This document shows positions 40,210 to 48,495 of a DNA stretch of 53,660 nt, piece by piece (the stretch's first letter is position 1; every line of letters begins with the position of its first letter). The notes beneath the pieces are model-generated. The model searched no databases. It worked only from the letters and a program-made list of their open reading frames with translations, and was not told the origin of the DNA. This DNA comes from Casp-actino8 sp964513215 (GTDB taxonomy: Bacteria; Actinomycetota; Acidimicrobiia; Acidimicrobiales; Ilumatobacteraceae), in the NCBI GenBank assembly GCA_964513215.1, contig CAZELU010000011.1, forward strand, positions 1-53,660, given 5' to 3'. Position numbers and translations under genes: made by a program.

Positions 40210-42024
40210 ATGAACGAGGCCGAATTCACTCACGGTCCGGTCGCGACGATCGGCGCGGGCGTGCGGGCCGCACCCGCTCTGAAATCCGGTCTGCCCCTGA
40301 CTCTCGTCCTCGCTCTGATCGGATCGGCCGGACGCGTCGTCGGGCCAGTCGTCGTGCAGCAGGCGATCGACCGCGGAATGGACATCGAAGGTGGCCTGGA
40401 CGTCGACACGTCGTTCATCAGCCGACTGTGTCTCGTCGGATTGGCGTGTTTGCTGGTGACGGGTCTGGCCCAACGAGCCGCTGTCAAGCGACTGGGTCAT
40501 CGCAGCGAGGAAGCGCTCTTCGGGCTGCGTTCGCGTCTCTTCGAGCACGTCCACCGCTTGAGTCTGGAAGATCACAACGACGAGCGCCGCGGTGCGTTGG
40601 TAGCGCGAGTGACCTCCGATGTGGAGACCCTGTCGCAGTTCTTCTCGTGGGGTGGCTTCGCTTTCATTCTGAACGGGGCTCTGACCGTCGTCGTCTCGGC
40701 TGTGATGTTGTCGTACGACTGGATCCTGGCCGTCACCGCGATCGTCGTGTCGGCTCCGCTGTATCTCGTGCTTCGGCGGGTTCAGCGCCGACTGGTCGCC
40801 GCGTACGACGCGGTGCGTGCGGCGAACGGTCAGGTTCTCGGTACCGCCGGCGAGATCATCAACGGCGCCGAGACCCTCTTCGCGTACCGCAGTGGACCGG
40901 AGTTCGCCGGTCGCGTTGCTGAAGCAACAGCGGAACGGCGCCGAGCACAGACTCGCGCCTCTTTGATCGGAGCGTTCCTGTTCCCGAGCGGCGAAGTGTT
41001 CGGAACCCTGGCGATCTCGGCGGTGGTGATCGTCGGTGTGTGGCGCGGTGAAGCCGGTGGTCTCACGGCCGGCGCACTGGTGGGATTCGTCTTCCTGACG
41101 TATCGCTTGCTCGAGCCGATCGCCGAACTCACCGAGGTTCTCGATCAGACGCAGACCGCGATCGCCGGCCTACGTCGCGTTCTGGGCATCTTGTCCATCC
41201 CGGTCGGACCGTTGCCGCCCTCCGATCCGATGCCACTACCGCGAGGACCGCTCGACATCGTCGTCGACGACGTGAGTTTCCGCTATCGCCCACGGGGCGA
41301 CGAGGCCGAAGAAGCCCCCGCACTGCGCAACGTCGACATCACGATCAAGGCCGGAACCAGAGTCGCGATCGTGGGAGAAACGGGGTCCGGAAAGACGACG
41401 TTGGGCCGATTGCTGGCTCGATTTTCCGATCCGACCGTGGGCGACGTGCGGATCGGGGGAGTGTCGCTGCGCCGGATCGACAACGAAGAACTTCGCCGTA
41501 CGGTGGTCGTCGTCCCTCAGGAACCTTTCCTGTTCGACGACACGATCATTGCGAACGTGGGCTTCGCGCGACCGGGAATCGGCCCAGAGGAAGTTGCGAA
41601 GTGTGTCGATTCACTCGGATTGACCGAATGGGTGGCCAGTCTGACCGACGGTCTCGGCACCCAAGTCGGAAATCGAGGATCGGCACTGTCGGCGGGTGAA
41701 CGCCAGTTGGTCGCGTTGATTCGGGCTGCGATCGTCGACCCTCCGATTCTGGTGTTGGACGAAGCGACGTCGTCGGTCGATCCCGGAACCGAGGTGAGCA
41801 TCGCGCGTGCGCTCGACATGCTCAGTCGGAATCGTACGACGATCTCGATCGCGCATCGCCTGTCGACCGCGGCTCGGGCCGACCGGGTGGTCGTGTTGGC
41901 CGACGGACGGGTGGTTCAGGACGGACATCACGATCGACTGGTGGCCGCGCCGGGTCCGTACGCTCGGATGTACGCCGACTGGATCGAGTCGACGTCGGTG
42001 ACCGATGCCGACGAGCGAGGATGA
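40210..42024 (+). CDS. ABC exporter half-transporter, canonical ATPase
   Basis: 604 residues. Membrane domain with RLFEHVHRLSLEDHNDERRG and ARVTSDVETLSQFFSWGG, then the ATPase: Walker A GETGSGKTT, Q-loop VPQEPFLF, signature LSAGERQL (a variant of LSGGQ), Walker B ILVLDEATSSVD with Glu, and H-loop IAHRLST. It supplies the hydrolytic residues for the heterodimer with the upstream partner. ATG 40210 has GAAGGTGAAG upstream; an earlier ATG at 40174 would overlap the preceding gene. Confidence 0.9.
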   Translation: MNEAEFTHGPVATIGAGVRAAPALKSGLPLTLVLALIGSAGRVVGPVVVQQAIDRGMDIEGGLDVDTSFISRLCLVGLACLLVTGLAQRAAVKRLGHRSEEALFGLRSRLFEHVHRLSLEDHNDERRGALVARVTSDVETLSQFFSWGGFAFILNGALTVVVSAVMLSYDWILAVTAIVVSAPLYLVLRRVQRRLVAAYDAVRAANGQVLGTAGEIINGAETLFAYRSGPEFAGRVAEATAERRRAQTRASLIGAFLFPSGEVFGTLAISAVVIVGVWRGEAGGLTAGALVGFVFLTYRLLEPIAELTEVLDQTQTAIAGLRRVLGILSIPVGPLPPSDPMPLPRGPLDIVVDDVSFRYRPRGDEAEEAPALRNVDITIKAGTRVAIVGETGSGKTTLGRLLARFSDPTVGDVRIGGVSLRRIDNEELRRTVVVVPQEPFLFDDTIIANVGFARPGIGPEEVAKCVDSLGLTEWVASLTDGLGTQVGNRGSALSAGERQLVALIRAAIVDPPILVLDEATSSVDPGTEVSIARALDMLSRNRTTISIAHRLSTAARADRVVVLADGRVVQDGHHDRLVAAPGPYARMYADWIESTSVTDADERG

Positions 42025-42053
42025 CGGCTCGATGAAACAAGGAGATCGTTGAG

Positions 42054-42731
42054 ATGGAGATCGTTCTGGTTCGACATGGTGAACCCGAATGGGTTCGCGA
42101 CGACTTGAACGTCGACAATCCGCCCCTCACCGATCGGGGTCACCGACAAGCGGCCGAGGTCGCTCGGGTCCTGCACGGAGAAGTCTTCGACGAGGTGTGG
42201 GTGTCGCCCCTGGTGCGGGCTCGTCAAACCGCCCGTCCACTGCTCGACGATCGTCGACTGGACGAACCGGTCCAGGACTGGCTGGAGGAAATCCGCAACC
42301 CTTTGTGGCACGGCACGCCGCGCGAACGGGCCGACGCGGCCTACGCCGAAGAGCGCCGGCGACCGGCCGAGCAGCGCTGGGAGGGTCTCGTCGGTGGCGA
42401 ACCCGTCCGTGACTTCGTCGACCGCATCCATACGAATGCAGGTTTCTTCTTCGCGGAGCGCGGTATGCGACCCAGTGCACAGAGCCTGCCGGTCTGGGAG
42501 ATCGACGATCCCGATCGTCGGATCTTGCTGGTGGCACACGCCGGAACGAACAGCGTCCTGATCTGCCACCTGCTCGGCCTGCCCGCGACACCGTGGGAGT
42601 GGGAGCGTTTCGTTCTCGGACACGCGTCGATCAGCCGTTTGTCGTCGTATGCGATCGGGGATGGGCACACCTTTGGCTTGACCAAGTTGAGCGATGTGGA
42701 ACACTTGGCTGACGCCGACCGCACGTACTGA
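42054..42731 (+). CDS. histidine phosphatase (phosphoglycerate mutase-like)
   Basis: 225 residues. The N-terminal VLVRHGEP motif (Arg7, His8, Gly9) and the second His in LLVAHAGTNSVL define the branch. The set includes phosphatases of sugars, nucleotides and cobalamin precursors, so the substrate is open. ATG 42054 has AAGGAG upstream. It lies 29 bases after the ABC exporter and 12 before the methyltransferase. Confidence 0.88.
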   Translation: MEIVLVRHGEPEWVRDDLNVDNPPLTDRGHRQAAEVARVLHGEVFDEVWVSPLVRARQTARPLLDDRRLDEPVQDWLEEIRNPLWHGTPRERADAAYAEERRRPAEQRWEGLVGGEPVRDFVDRIHTNAGFFFAERGMRPSAQSLPVWEIDDPDRRILLVAHAGTNSVLICHLLGLPATPWEWERFVLGHASISRLSSYAIGDGHTFGLTKLSDVEHLADADRTY

Positions 42732-42743
42732 ACGGACTCAATC

Positions 42744-43829
42744 GTGACCGAGATCGATCCCATGGCCGTGAAGCTCTTCAGCTTCCACGTGTTCACGAAA
42801 CTCGAAGGTGCGGTCACGGCCGGCATGATCCATCTCGGAGATCGCCTTGGTCTCTACCAAGCAATGGGGTCGCTCGATCGTCCGATCACGATCGACGAGT
42901 TGTCGAGTCAACTGAGCCTCGCTCCGCGCTGGGTTCAGGAGTGGGCTCACAATCAAGCTGCGGCCAAGGTGATCGAATTCGCCCGCGACGATCAGGGTCG
43001 CGAAACGTTCTGGTTGCGGCCAGAAGCACGTTTGGTCCTCGCCGACGAGGAGAACCCTGCGTTCGGAATGGGAATGTTCCATCGCCTTCCGCAGACGATG
43101 TCAGCGCTCGAGCGACTTCCGGAGAGCTTCCGAACCGGGATGGGTCACGACTACGACAGCCACGGACCCGAGGGCGCGGTCGGCATCGAGCGTTCGTTCG
43201 AGCCGTGGTCGAATGCGTTCTTGATTCCACTCGTCGTGCCCGCACTCGACGGCGTTGTGCCGAAACTCGACGGTGGCGCACGTGTCGCCGATATTGGCTG
43301 TGGCGCTGGCGGAGCCGCTTTGCGTCTGGCGCAGCGGTTTCCACGTTCTGAAGTCGTCGGCTACGACATCTCGCGCTACGCCCTCGATCGTGCCGAGACG
43401 AAACTTCGCGAATCGGGTGTGGCCAACGCACGCTTCGTCGATCCGCGACGAGAGCCTCTTCCCGACGATGGTTCTCTCGATCTCGTCACGGCGTTCGATT
43501 GTGTTCACGACATGACTCATCCGGCCGAGGTGATGCGGGCCATTCGCCGGTCACTGAAGCCCGACGGCACCTGGTTACTCGTCGACATCAAGGCCCTCGA
43601 CACATTCGAGGAGAACGCTGCAAAGAATCCGATGGCCTCGCTGATGTACGGAATCAGTGTGATGTCGTGCATGTCATCAGCACTTTCGGCTCCCGGCGGG
43701 GCTGGGCTCGGGACCCTCGGCCTTCCTGAATCGAAGGCGCGGGCCATGGCTGAAGACGCCGGTTTCACCCGCTTCCGGCGCCTCGACATCGAACATTCCG
43801 TCAACGCTTTCTACGAGGTGAGACCATGA
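42744..43829 (+). CDS. SAM-dependent methyltransferase with N-terminal winged helix
   Basis: 361 residues. Residues 20-100 form a winged-helix-like dimerisation region (GAVTAGMIHLGDRLGLYQAM, TIDELSSQLSLAPRWVQEW). The Rossmann part has motif I VADIGCGAGG (182-190), then VVGYDISRYAL and TAFDCVHDMTHP. It resembles mycobacterial Rv2258c-type methyltransferases; the acceptor is not known. GTG 42744. ATGA overlap with the next gene. Confidence 0.85.
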   Translation: MTEIDPMAVKLFSFHVFTKLEGAVTAGMIHLGDRLGLYQAMGSLDRPITIDELSSQLSLAPRWVQEWAHNQAAAKVIEFARDDQGRETFWLRPEARLVLADEENPAFGMGMFHRLPQTMSALERLPESFRTGMGHDYDSHGPEGAVGIERSFEPWSNAFLIPLVVPALDGVVPKLDGGARVADIGCGAGGAALRLAQRFPRSEVVGYDISRYALDRAETKLRESGVANARFVDPRREPLPDDGSLDLVTAFDCVHDMTHPAEVMRAIRRSLKPDGTWLLVDIKALDTFEENAAKNPMASLMYGISVMSCMSSALSAPGGAGLGTLGLPESKARAMAEDAGFTRFRRLDIEHSVNAFYEVRP

Positions 43830-44266
43830 CGACCCTGACACTGCAGGACATCAAGACCTTCGCGACCGGCCTCAGTCCGTGGGCCCACTTGGCGACGGTC
43901 GGCGCTGACGGCGAACCCGACGTCGTGCCGGTGCACCCGTGCTGGGAGGGGGACGTGATCTGGATCATGGTGGGGCGTGATTCGGTGAAGTCGAAGAATG
44001 TCGCTCACGAGTCCAGGGTGGCGTTGCACTGGCAGGTGACCGAGAACGGTGACGGCGTGGAGGTGTGGGGACGCTCGTCGCTGCACACTGACGTCGATAC
44101 CAAGCGTCGACTCTGGAATGGTGTGTTCGACTACGACCTGAACGCCTTTGCCCCGGGTGGACCCGACAACAGTCCGGACACGGTCTTCATGAGGGTCGAC
44201 GTCGACCGGGCCATGCTCATGCGTGCGTACGGCATGGCCGGCATCGAGCGCTGGAAGCGCCACTGA
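43826..44266 (+). CDS. PPOX-class (F420/FMN) split-barrel protein
   Basis: 146 residues, pyridoxamine-phosphate-oxidase-like fold: WAHLATVGADGEPDVVPVHPCWEGDVIWIMVGRDSVKSKNVAHESRVALHW. In actinobacteria this size class often binds F420 or FMN and reduces quinones, or acts as a cofactor reservoir. ATG 43826 overlaps the methyltransferase stop (ATGA). It is a paralogue of the next gene. Confidence 0.82.
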   Translation: MTTLTLQDIKTFATGLSPWAHLATVGADGEPDVVPVHPCWEGDVIWIMVGRDSVKSKNVAHESRVALHWQVTENGDGVEVWGRSSLHTDVDTKRRLWNGVFDYDLNAFAPGGPDNSPDTVFMRVDVDRAMLMRAYGMAGIERWKRH

Positions 44267-44301
44267 CGAACAACAACTTTCGACACGAAGGAAGAATCAC
44301 C

Positions 44302-44736
44302 ATGGCATCTCTCGAAGACATCAAGTCCGACAGTCGTCGGTACGGTCCGTTCGCATTCATTGCGACAACCGGTTCCGACGGTGAACCTCACCTGGCCCCG
44401 GTCGCAGTGAATTGGATCGGTGACCAGATCGCTGCGTTCGTGCTGTCGAGCAGTCGCAAGGTGCGTAACGTCCGCCAGAACCCGCGGGCCACGGTTCACT
44501 TCTCGGTGAGTGAATCCACCAAGTGGGACAGTTGCATCGTCTGGGGCGAGGCTCGGATCGCCGACACCACGGCCGAACGAGTCGAACTCTGGGACAAGAT
44601 GGGTTACGACCTCAAGGCGTTCGAGCCAGGTGGGCCCGAATCGGACAACCATGTCTTCTTGCTCATCGATCCGGTGCGCGCGACGATCCTTCGCACGTAC
44701 GGAATGGCCGGTCGGGACACCTGGCGCCGTCCATGA
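44302..44736 (+). CDS. PPOX-class (F420/FMN) split-barrel protein, paralogue
   Basis: 144 residues. GPFAFIATTGSDGEPHLAPVAVNWIGDQIAAFVLSSSRKVRNVRQNPRATVHFSV follows the same pattern as the preceding gene. Both end in a near-identical R-T/A-YGMAG-W block, so they are a tandem duplication that has diverged. ATG 44302 has GAAGGAAG upstream. It overlaps the following SDR gene by 4 bases. Confidence 0.82.
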   Translation: MASLEDIKSDSRRYGPFAFIATTGSDGEPHLAPVAVNWIGDQIAAFVLSSSRKVRNVRQNPRATVHFSVSESTKWDSCIVWGEARIADTTAERVELWDKMGYDLKAFEPGGPESDNHVFLLIDPVRATILRTYGMAGRDTWRRP

Positions 44737-45524
44737 CGCGCCTGACGTCGCTCGACCGATCGATGATCGATCGGGTCGCCATCGTGACCGGTTCGGCCAG
44801 CGGAATGGGCCGGGCCACCGCACACCTCTTCGCCGATGAGGGAGCGCGTGTTGCGGTTGTCGATCTGGGAGCTGACCGCGTGGCGACGGTCGTGGGCGAG
44901 ATCGAGGACGCTCACGGCTCCGGTCGTGCACTCGGCTTTCCCCTCGACGTGACGGATCGAGCCGCACTCGCGTCCATGGTGAAGCGAGTGCGTGACGAGT
45001 GGGGACGCATCGACGCTCTCGTGAACAATGCTGGTGTGTCACTGGTGTCGAGCTTGCTTCAAGACGACGATTCGTTCCTCGATGCGTGGCGCCGAACCAT
45101 CGACGTGAACTTGTCGGCTTACGTGCACTTGGCTCGGCTGGTGGTTCCGGCCATGAAGGAAGCCGGATTCGGTCGCATCGTGAACATCGCGTCCACCGAA
45201 TCGATCGTCGCAACCGGGGGATTGGCCGCCTACTCGGCCTCGAAAGCCGGCGTGACCGGACTCACCCGTTCGATGGCGGTCGAGTTGGGGCGGTTCGGGA
45301 TCACCGTCAACTGCGTGTGTCCGGGTCCGATCAACACCGGCATGACGGCGGGTATTCCTGGCGACGCCAAGGACTTGTACGCGAAGCGGAAGGTTCCGTT
45401 GCGGCGTTACGGCGAACCCGAAGAGGTCGCCCAGATGACGTTCTCGTTGTGCCTCCCGGCGGCCAGCTTCACCAACGGAGCAACTCTCGTGGTCGACGGG
45501 GGCATGACCATCAGGCACACGTGA
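44733..45524 (+). CDS. short-chain dehydrogenase/reductase (FabG-like)
   Basis: 263 residues. TGSASGMG (19-26), VNNAG, catalytic Ser154 in NIASTES, YSASKAG (Tyr167, Lys171) and C-terminal TNGATLVVDGGMTI are canonical. ATG 44733 overlaps the PPOX stop (ATGA), so the four genes from the methyltransferase on are one operon. It is a ketone or alcohol oxidoreductase of unknown substrate. Confidence 0.9.
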   Translation: MTRLTSLDRSMIDRVAIVTGSASGMGRATAHLFADEGARVAVVDLGADRVATVVGEIEDAHGSGRALGFPLDVTDRAALASMVKRVRDEWGRIDALVNNAGVSLVSSLLQDDDSFLDAWRRTIDVNLSAYVHLARLVVPAMKEAGFGRIVNIASTESIVATGGLAAYSASKAGVTGLTRSMAVELGRFGITVNCVCPGPINTGMTAGIPGDAKDLYAKRKVPLRRYGEPEEVAQMTFSLCLPAASFTNGATLVVDGGMTIRHT

Positions 45525-45532
45525 GAGGCGTG

Positions 45533-46624
45533 TCAGGCCGGATCGAAGAGTCCGGTGAGGCCAGTCGGTCGATGCTCTCCGATGATCAATTGCTCGAGAA
45601 CGCCAAGACCGATGTTCGAGCCGTCACGCACGCGGCACACCGCTTGGATGTGCACATGTCGTGGCTCACAAGGCGTGGAGACCGGAAGGTTCCACGCTTC
45701 GGCTCCAACCGCCAGCTCGCCCTTCCAGTAGCCGTGCCCCCAGTCGGGATTGAAGTATCCGATGCCCGACATGTGGAACTCGTACAGGGGCTCGAACTCG
45801 AGACGACGTGAACTTCCGTCGGGGAGGGCGAGGTCGAGCGAGAACGACTGAGCCCAGCGGGTTCCGGGTCGAAGCGTCGTCGAGTAGTCGACTCGTTGGG
45901 CAGCCACGGCCGGTGCTTCACCATCGTCGAGAACGAAACCGACCTCGTGCCATCGCGAACCATCGGAGTACTCGTTGACATCGAAGTGCGTGGCGTAGGT
46001 CTCGAAGTTCACCGGGGCCCACAACCAGTAGAACTGCGGCTTGTTGGTGGGCGCTCCGAGTTCGGCTGGCGGTCCGATGGGCCGAACACCCCACGAGCGG
46101 TCACGCGATCCGTACGAACCGGACTCGACGTCGTGTCGCTCGCCCTCGACCTCGATCCAACCCGACCAATGACCGAACTGTGTGAGTCGGGTGTAGTCGG
46201 TGGTGACCCGCTGCCCGGCCCGGGCGAGAAAGTGTGGCTCCTGAACAGGTCCGCTGCGAGCGACGAACTCGAGGTCGGCCCTGATCGCATGTTCGGGCGA
46301 ATCGACGATCACGCGGTGTCGCTTCATCGGTTCGATGATGCGCACCTCGATCGGGCCGACCTTGTTTGCGCGAGCCCGATCGAGAGGAGCGCGTCCGGAC
46401 GCGTGAAGCGAGATCTGCCGAGATCCAGCCACCACCACCGAGAACGACGCGTCGACCACGTGACGGTTCGGATACAGCCCGAGCGCGACGCCGAAATACA
46501 GAGACGCGTCGCGGCGATAACCGTTGAAGAAGTACCGGTCGTAGTGATTCGGATCACTCGACGCGGTGAAGGCGATCGGTGAACTCGACGGATGAATCGG
46601 GTAGTCGTCGAACGATGTGAGCAC
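45533..46624 (-). CDS. actinobacterial protein of unknown function (DUF7064/7065-like)
   Basis: About 363 residues, beta-rich, without signal peptide or helices. Sequence such as DPNHYDRYFFNGYRRDASLYFGVALGLYPNRHVVDASFSVV and SGSYGSRDRSWGVRP recalls a two-domain, lipocalin/CrtC-like family frequent in actinobacteria that degrade lipids or steroids. I name the family with moderate confidence and the function not at all. GTG 46624 is chosen because TACGGT lies seven bases upstream; GTG 46630 is only one base from that hexamer. Convergent with the SDR gene. Confidence 0.65.
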   Translation of the reverse strand: MLTSFDDYPIHPSSSPIAFTASSDPNHYDRYFFNGYRRDASLYFGVALGLYPNRHVVDASFSVVVAGSRQISLHASGRAPLDRARANKVGPIEVRIIEPMKRHRVIVDSPEHAIRADLEFVARSGPVQEPHFLARAGQRVTTDYTRLTQFGHWSGWIEVEGERHDVESGSYGSRDRSWGVRPIGPPAELGAPTNKPQFYWLWAPVNFETYATHFDVNEYSDGSRWHEVGFVLDDGEAPAVAAQRVDYSTTLRPGTRWAQSFSLDLALPDGSSRRLEFEPLYEFHMSGIGYFNPDWGHGYWKGELAVGAEAWNLPVSTPCEPRHVHIQAVCRVRDGSNIGLGVLEQLIIGEHRPTGLTGLFDPA

Positions 46625-46631
46625 GGTCACG

Positions 46632-46637
46632 ACCGTA
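46632..46637 (-). promoter_or_regulatory. -10 element TACGGT, leaderless type
   Basis: On the minus strand, seven bases before GTG 46624. It lies in the divergent region shared with heme A synthase. Confidence 0.4.
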
Positions 46638-46674
46638 CTTCGGTTCGGAACGGTCGACCGTCAACGGTCCGTAA

Positions 46675-46680
46675 TAGGGT
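46675..46680 (+). promoter_or_regulatory. -10 element TAGGGT, leaderless type
   Basis: Ends six bases before GTG 46687 of the heme A synthase gene. The same hexamer and spacing occur at the cupin gene. Confidence 0.5.
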
Positions 46681-46686
46681 CGAGTC

Positions 46687-47571
46687 GTGCGGACGATCAG
46701 CCCTCGCTCGTATTCGCGACTCGCGTTCACGGCCCTGGTCTTCCTGTGCGTGATCGTCCTCACCGGCGCAGCCGTCCGTCTCACCGGATCGGGACTCGGC
46801 TGCGAGGACTGGCCCCGTTGCAACGAAGAGCGCTTCATCGACGTGTCGTCGACGCACGGTGCGATCGAGCAGGTCAACCGTCTCTTCACTGGCCTGGTCG
46901 CCTTGTCGGTGATTCTGGCCGTTCTTGGTGCCCACCGCCGTCTGCCGCGGCGTCCCGACCTCGTCCGCCTGGCCTGGGGTCTGGTGGCCGGTGTGGTCGG
47001 TCAGGTCGTGCTTGGTGGAATCGTCGTGCTCACCGACCTGCACCCGCTGGCCAACCAAGGACACTTCTTGCTGTCGATGGTGCTGGTCACGAACGCGACC
47101 GTGCTCTGGGTTCGATCAGCCGATGATCAGCGCGTCGACCGGACCGGTCGGCGCTCCCTTTCCCAGCGACTGGCCCTCATCGCATTCGTGCTCGGAGGTG
47201 TCGCTCTGTACACCGGAACGATCGTCACCGGATCGGGGCCACATGCTGGCGACGAAGAAGCACGTCGTTTCGGCTTCGACATCTCCCATGTGGCTCGAAT
47301 TCACGGAATCAGCGTGATTCTCTTCTTACTGGCGCTTCTCGCGATCATCGTTGTCGTTCGCCGAGTGCGGAACGAGTGGAAGTCGATGAGCGGCGTGCTC
47401 GAGGCAACGATGGCGATCGGTGTGATCCAGGCGGCGGTCGGCTACACGCAGTACTTCAATGACATACCGGCTGCCTTGGTGGCCATTCACATCGCAGGTG
47501 CGACGGCGATCATGATCGCGCTCACACGACTGGTGACTCAGTCGAATCGCATCTCAGTCGACGTCGCGTAG
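46687..47571 (+). CDS. ctaA: heme A synthase (COX15/CtaA family)
   Basis: 294 residues, about eight membrane helices. It oxidises the heme O methyl group for cytochrome oxidase. The N-terminal loop has the Cys pair of RLTGSGLGCEDWPRC. Heme-ligand His candidates are in NQGHFLLS, VARIHGIS and LVAIHIAGA. The first-repeat ExxHR motif reads EQVNR, with Asn for His, a form I recall from other actinobacterial members. The start is leaderless. The 3' end overlaps the convergent nitronate monooxygenase gene by 18 bases. Confidence 0.9.
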   Translation: MRTISPRSYSRLAFTALVFLCVIVLTGAAVRLTGSGLGCEDWPRCNEERFIDVSSTHGAIEQVNRLFTGLVALSVILAVLGAHRRLPRRPDLVRLAWGLVAGVVGQVVLGGIVVLTDLHPLANQGHFLLSMVLVTNATVLWVRSADDQRVDRTGRRSLSQRLALIAFVLGGVALYTGTIVTGSGPHAGDEEARRFGFDISHVARIHGISVILFLLALLAIIVVVRRVRNEWKSMSGVLEATMAIGVIQAAVGYTQYFNDIPAALVAIHIAGATAIMIALTRLVTQSNRISVDVA

Positions 47572-48495
47572 TCGATCGCGAACGGCCCTGAATTCCGTCA
47601 CCATCGAGTGGATGATGGTCTCCACTGACTCGACCGATTCGATGCGACCCATGACCTGACCGGTCAGCGCGATCGAAGCCTCCATGTCGCCGCCGAAATA
47701 GAGGTCGAGAGCACGACTCATTTCCGTGAGCGGGACGTTCTCCTGCTTCTCGAGCAGAGTGGTGCGCTCGGTCCGCAGCGCTCGCAGACCAGGGCGAGAG
47801 TGGCGGTTCAGGAACACCGTGTCGGTCTCGGCCCCGGCCACGATCGCATTCTTCCAGTTCTCGTGAACCGGTGACTCGGCCGCTGACACCATGCGTGTTC
47901 CGAGTTGGACCCCGTCGGCCCCCAGGGCGAATGCGGCCGCCATGGACCGACCGTCGCAGATCCCCCCGGCCGCGATGATCGGAACGTCGACCTTGCTGGC
48001 AACCAAGGGAAGCAGAACCATGGTGGACACATCGCGCGGGTTCTTGAATCCGCCGCCTTCGCCGCCTTCCACGACGAGCCCGTCCACGCCCGCATCGACC
48101 GCCTTCAGCGCGGCGGACAACGTCGGAACGACATGGAAGACCGTGAGACCAGCCGCTTTGAGTTTCTCCGTGTATTGACGCGGATCGCCCGCCGACGTGG
48201 TGACGAACCGAACACCCTGGGCCACCACGAAATCGACGATCGACGGATCGCGCACGAAGAGTTGAGCGATGTTGACGCCGAAGGGACGATCGGTGATCTC
48301 GCGCATGGCAGTGATCTCGTTGCGAACCGCATCCAACTCTCCCGATGACGTCTCGATGATGCCGAGTGCGCCGGCCCGACTGACCGCCGATGCGAGCTTC
48401 GAACGCGCGATCCAGCCCATGGGGGCCTGGACGATCGGATAATCGACCCCGAGAAGACGAGTGAGTCGGTTGTTGATCGGGGCCGGTCGGTTCAT
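47554..48495 (-). CDS. nitronate monooxygenase / FabK-like flavoprotein
   Basis: 313 residues, FMN TIM barrel: YPIVQAPMGWIARSKLASAVSRAGALGII, PFGVNIAQLF, DGLVVEGGEGGGFKNP, PIIAAGGICDGRSMAAAFALGADGVQLGTRM. Members oxidise nitronates or, as FabK, reduce enoyl-ACP; the glycine-rich loop lacks the His of the typical EAGGH. ATG 48495 overlaps the EamA stop (ATGA). Confidence 0.88.
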   Translation of the reverse strand: MNRPAPINNRLTRLLGVDYPIVQAPMGWIARSKLASAVSRAGALGIIETSSGELDAVRNEITAMREITDRPFGVNIAQLFVRDPSIVDFVVAQGVRFVTTSAGDPRQYTEKLKAAGLTVFHVVPTLSAALKAVDAGVDGLVVEGGEGGGFKNPRDVSTMVLLPLVASKVDVPIIAAGGICDGRSMAAAFALGADGVQLGTRMVSAAESPVHENWKNAIVAGAETDTVFLNRHSRPGLRALRTERTTLLEKQENVPLTEMSRALDLYFGGDMEASIALTGQVMGRIESVESVETIIHSMVTEFRAVRDRLRDVD

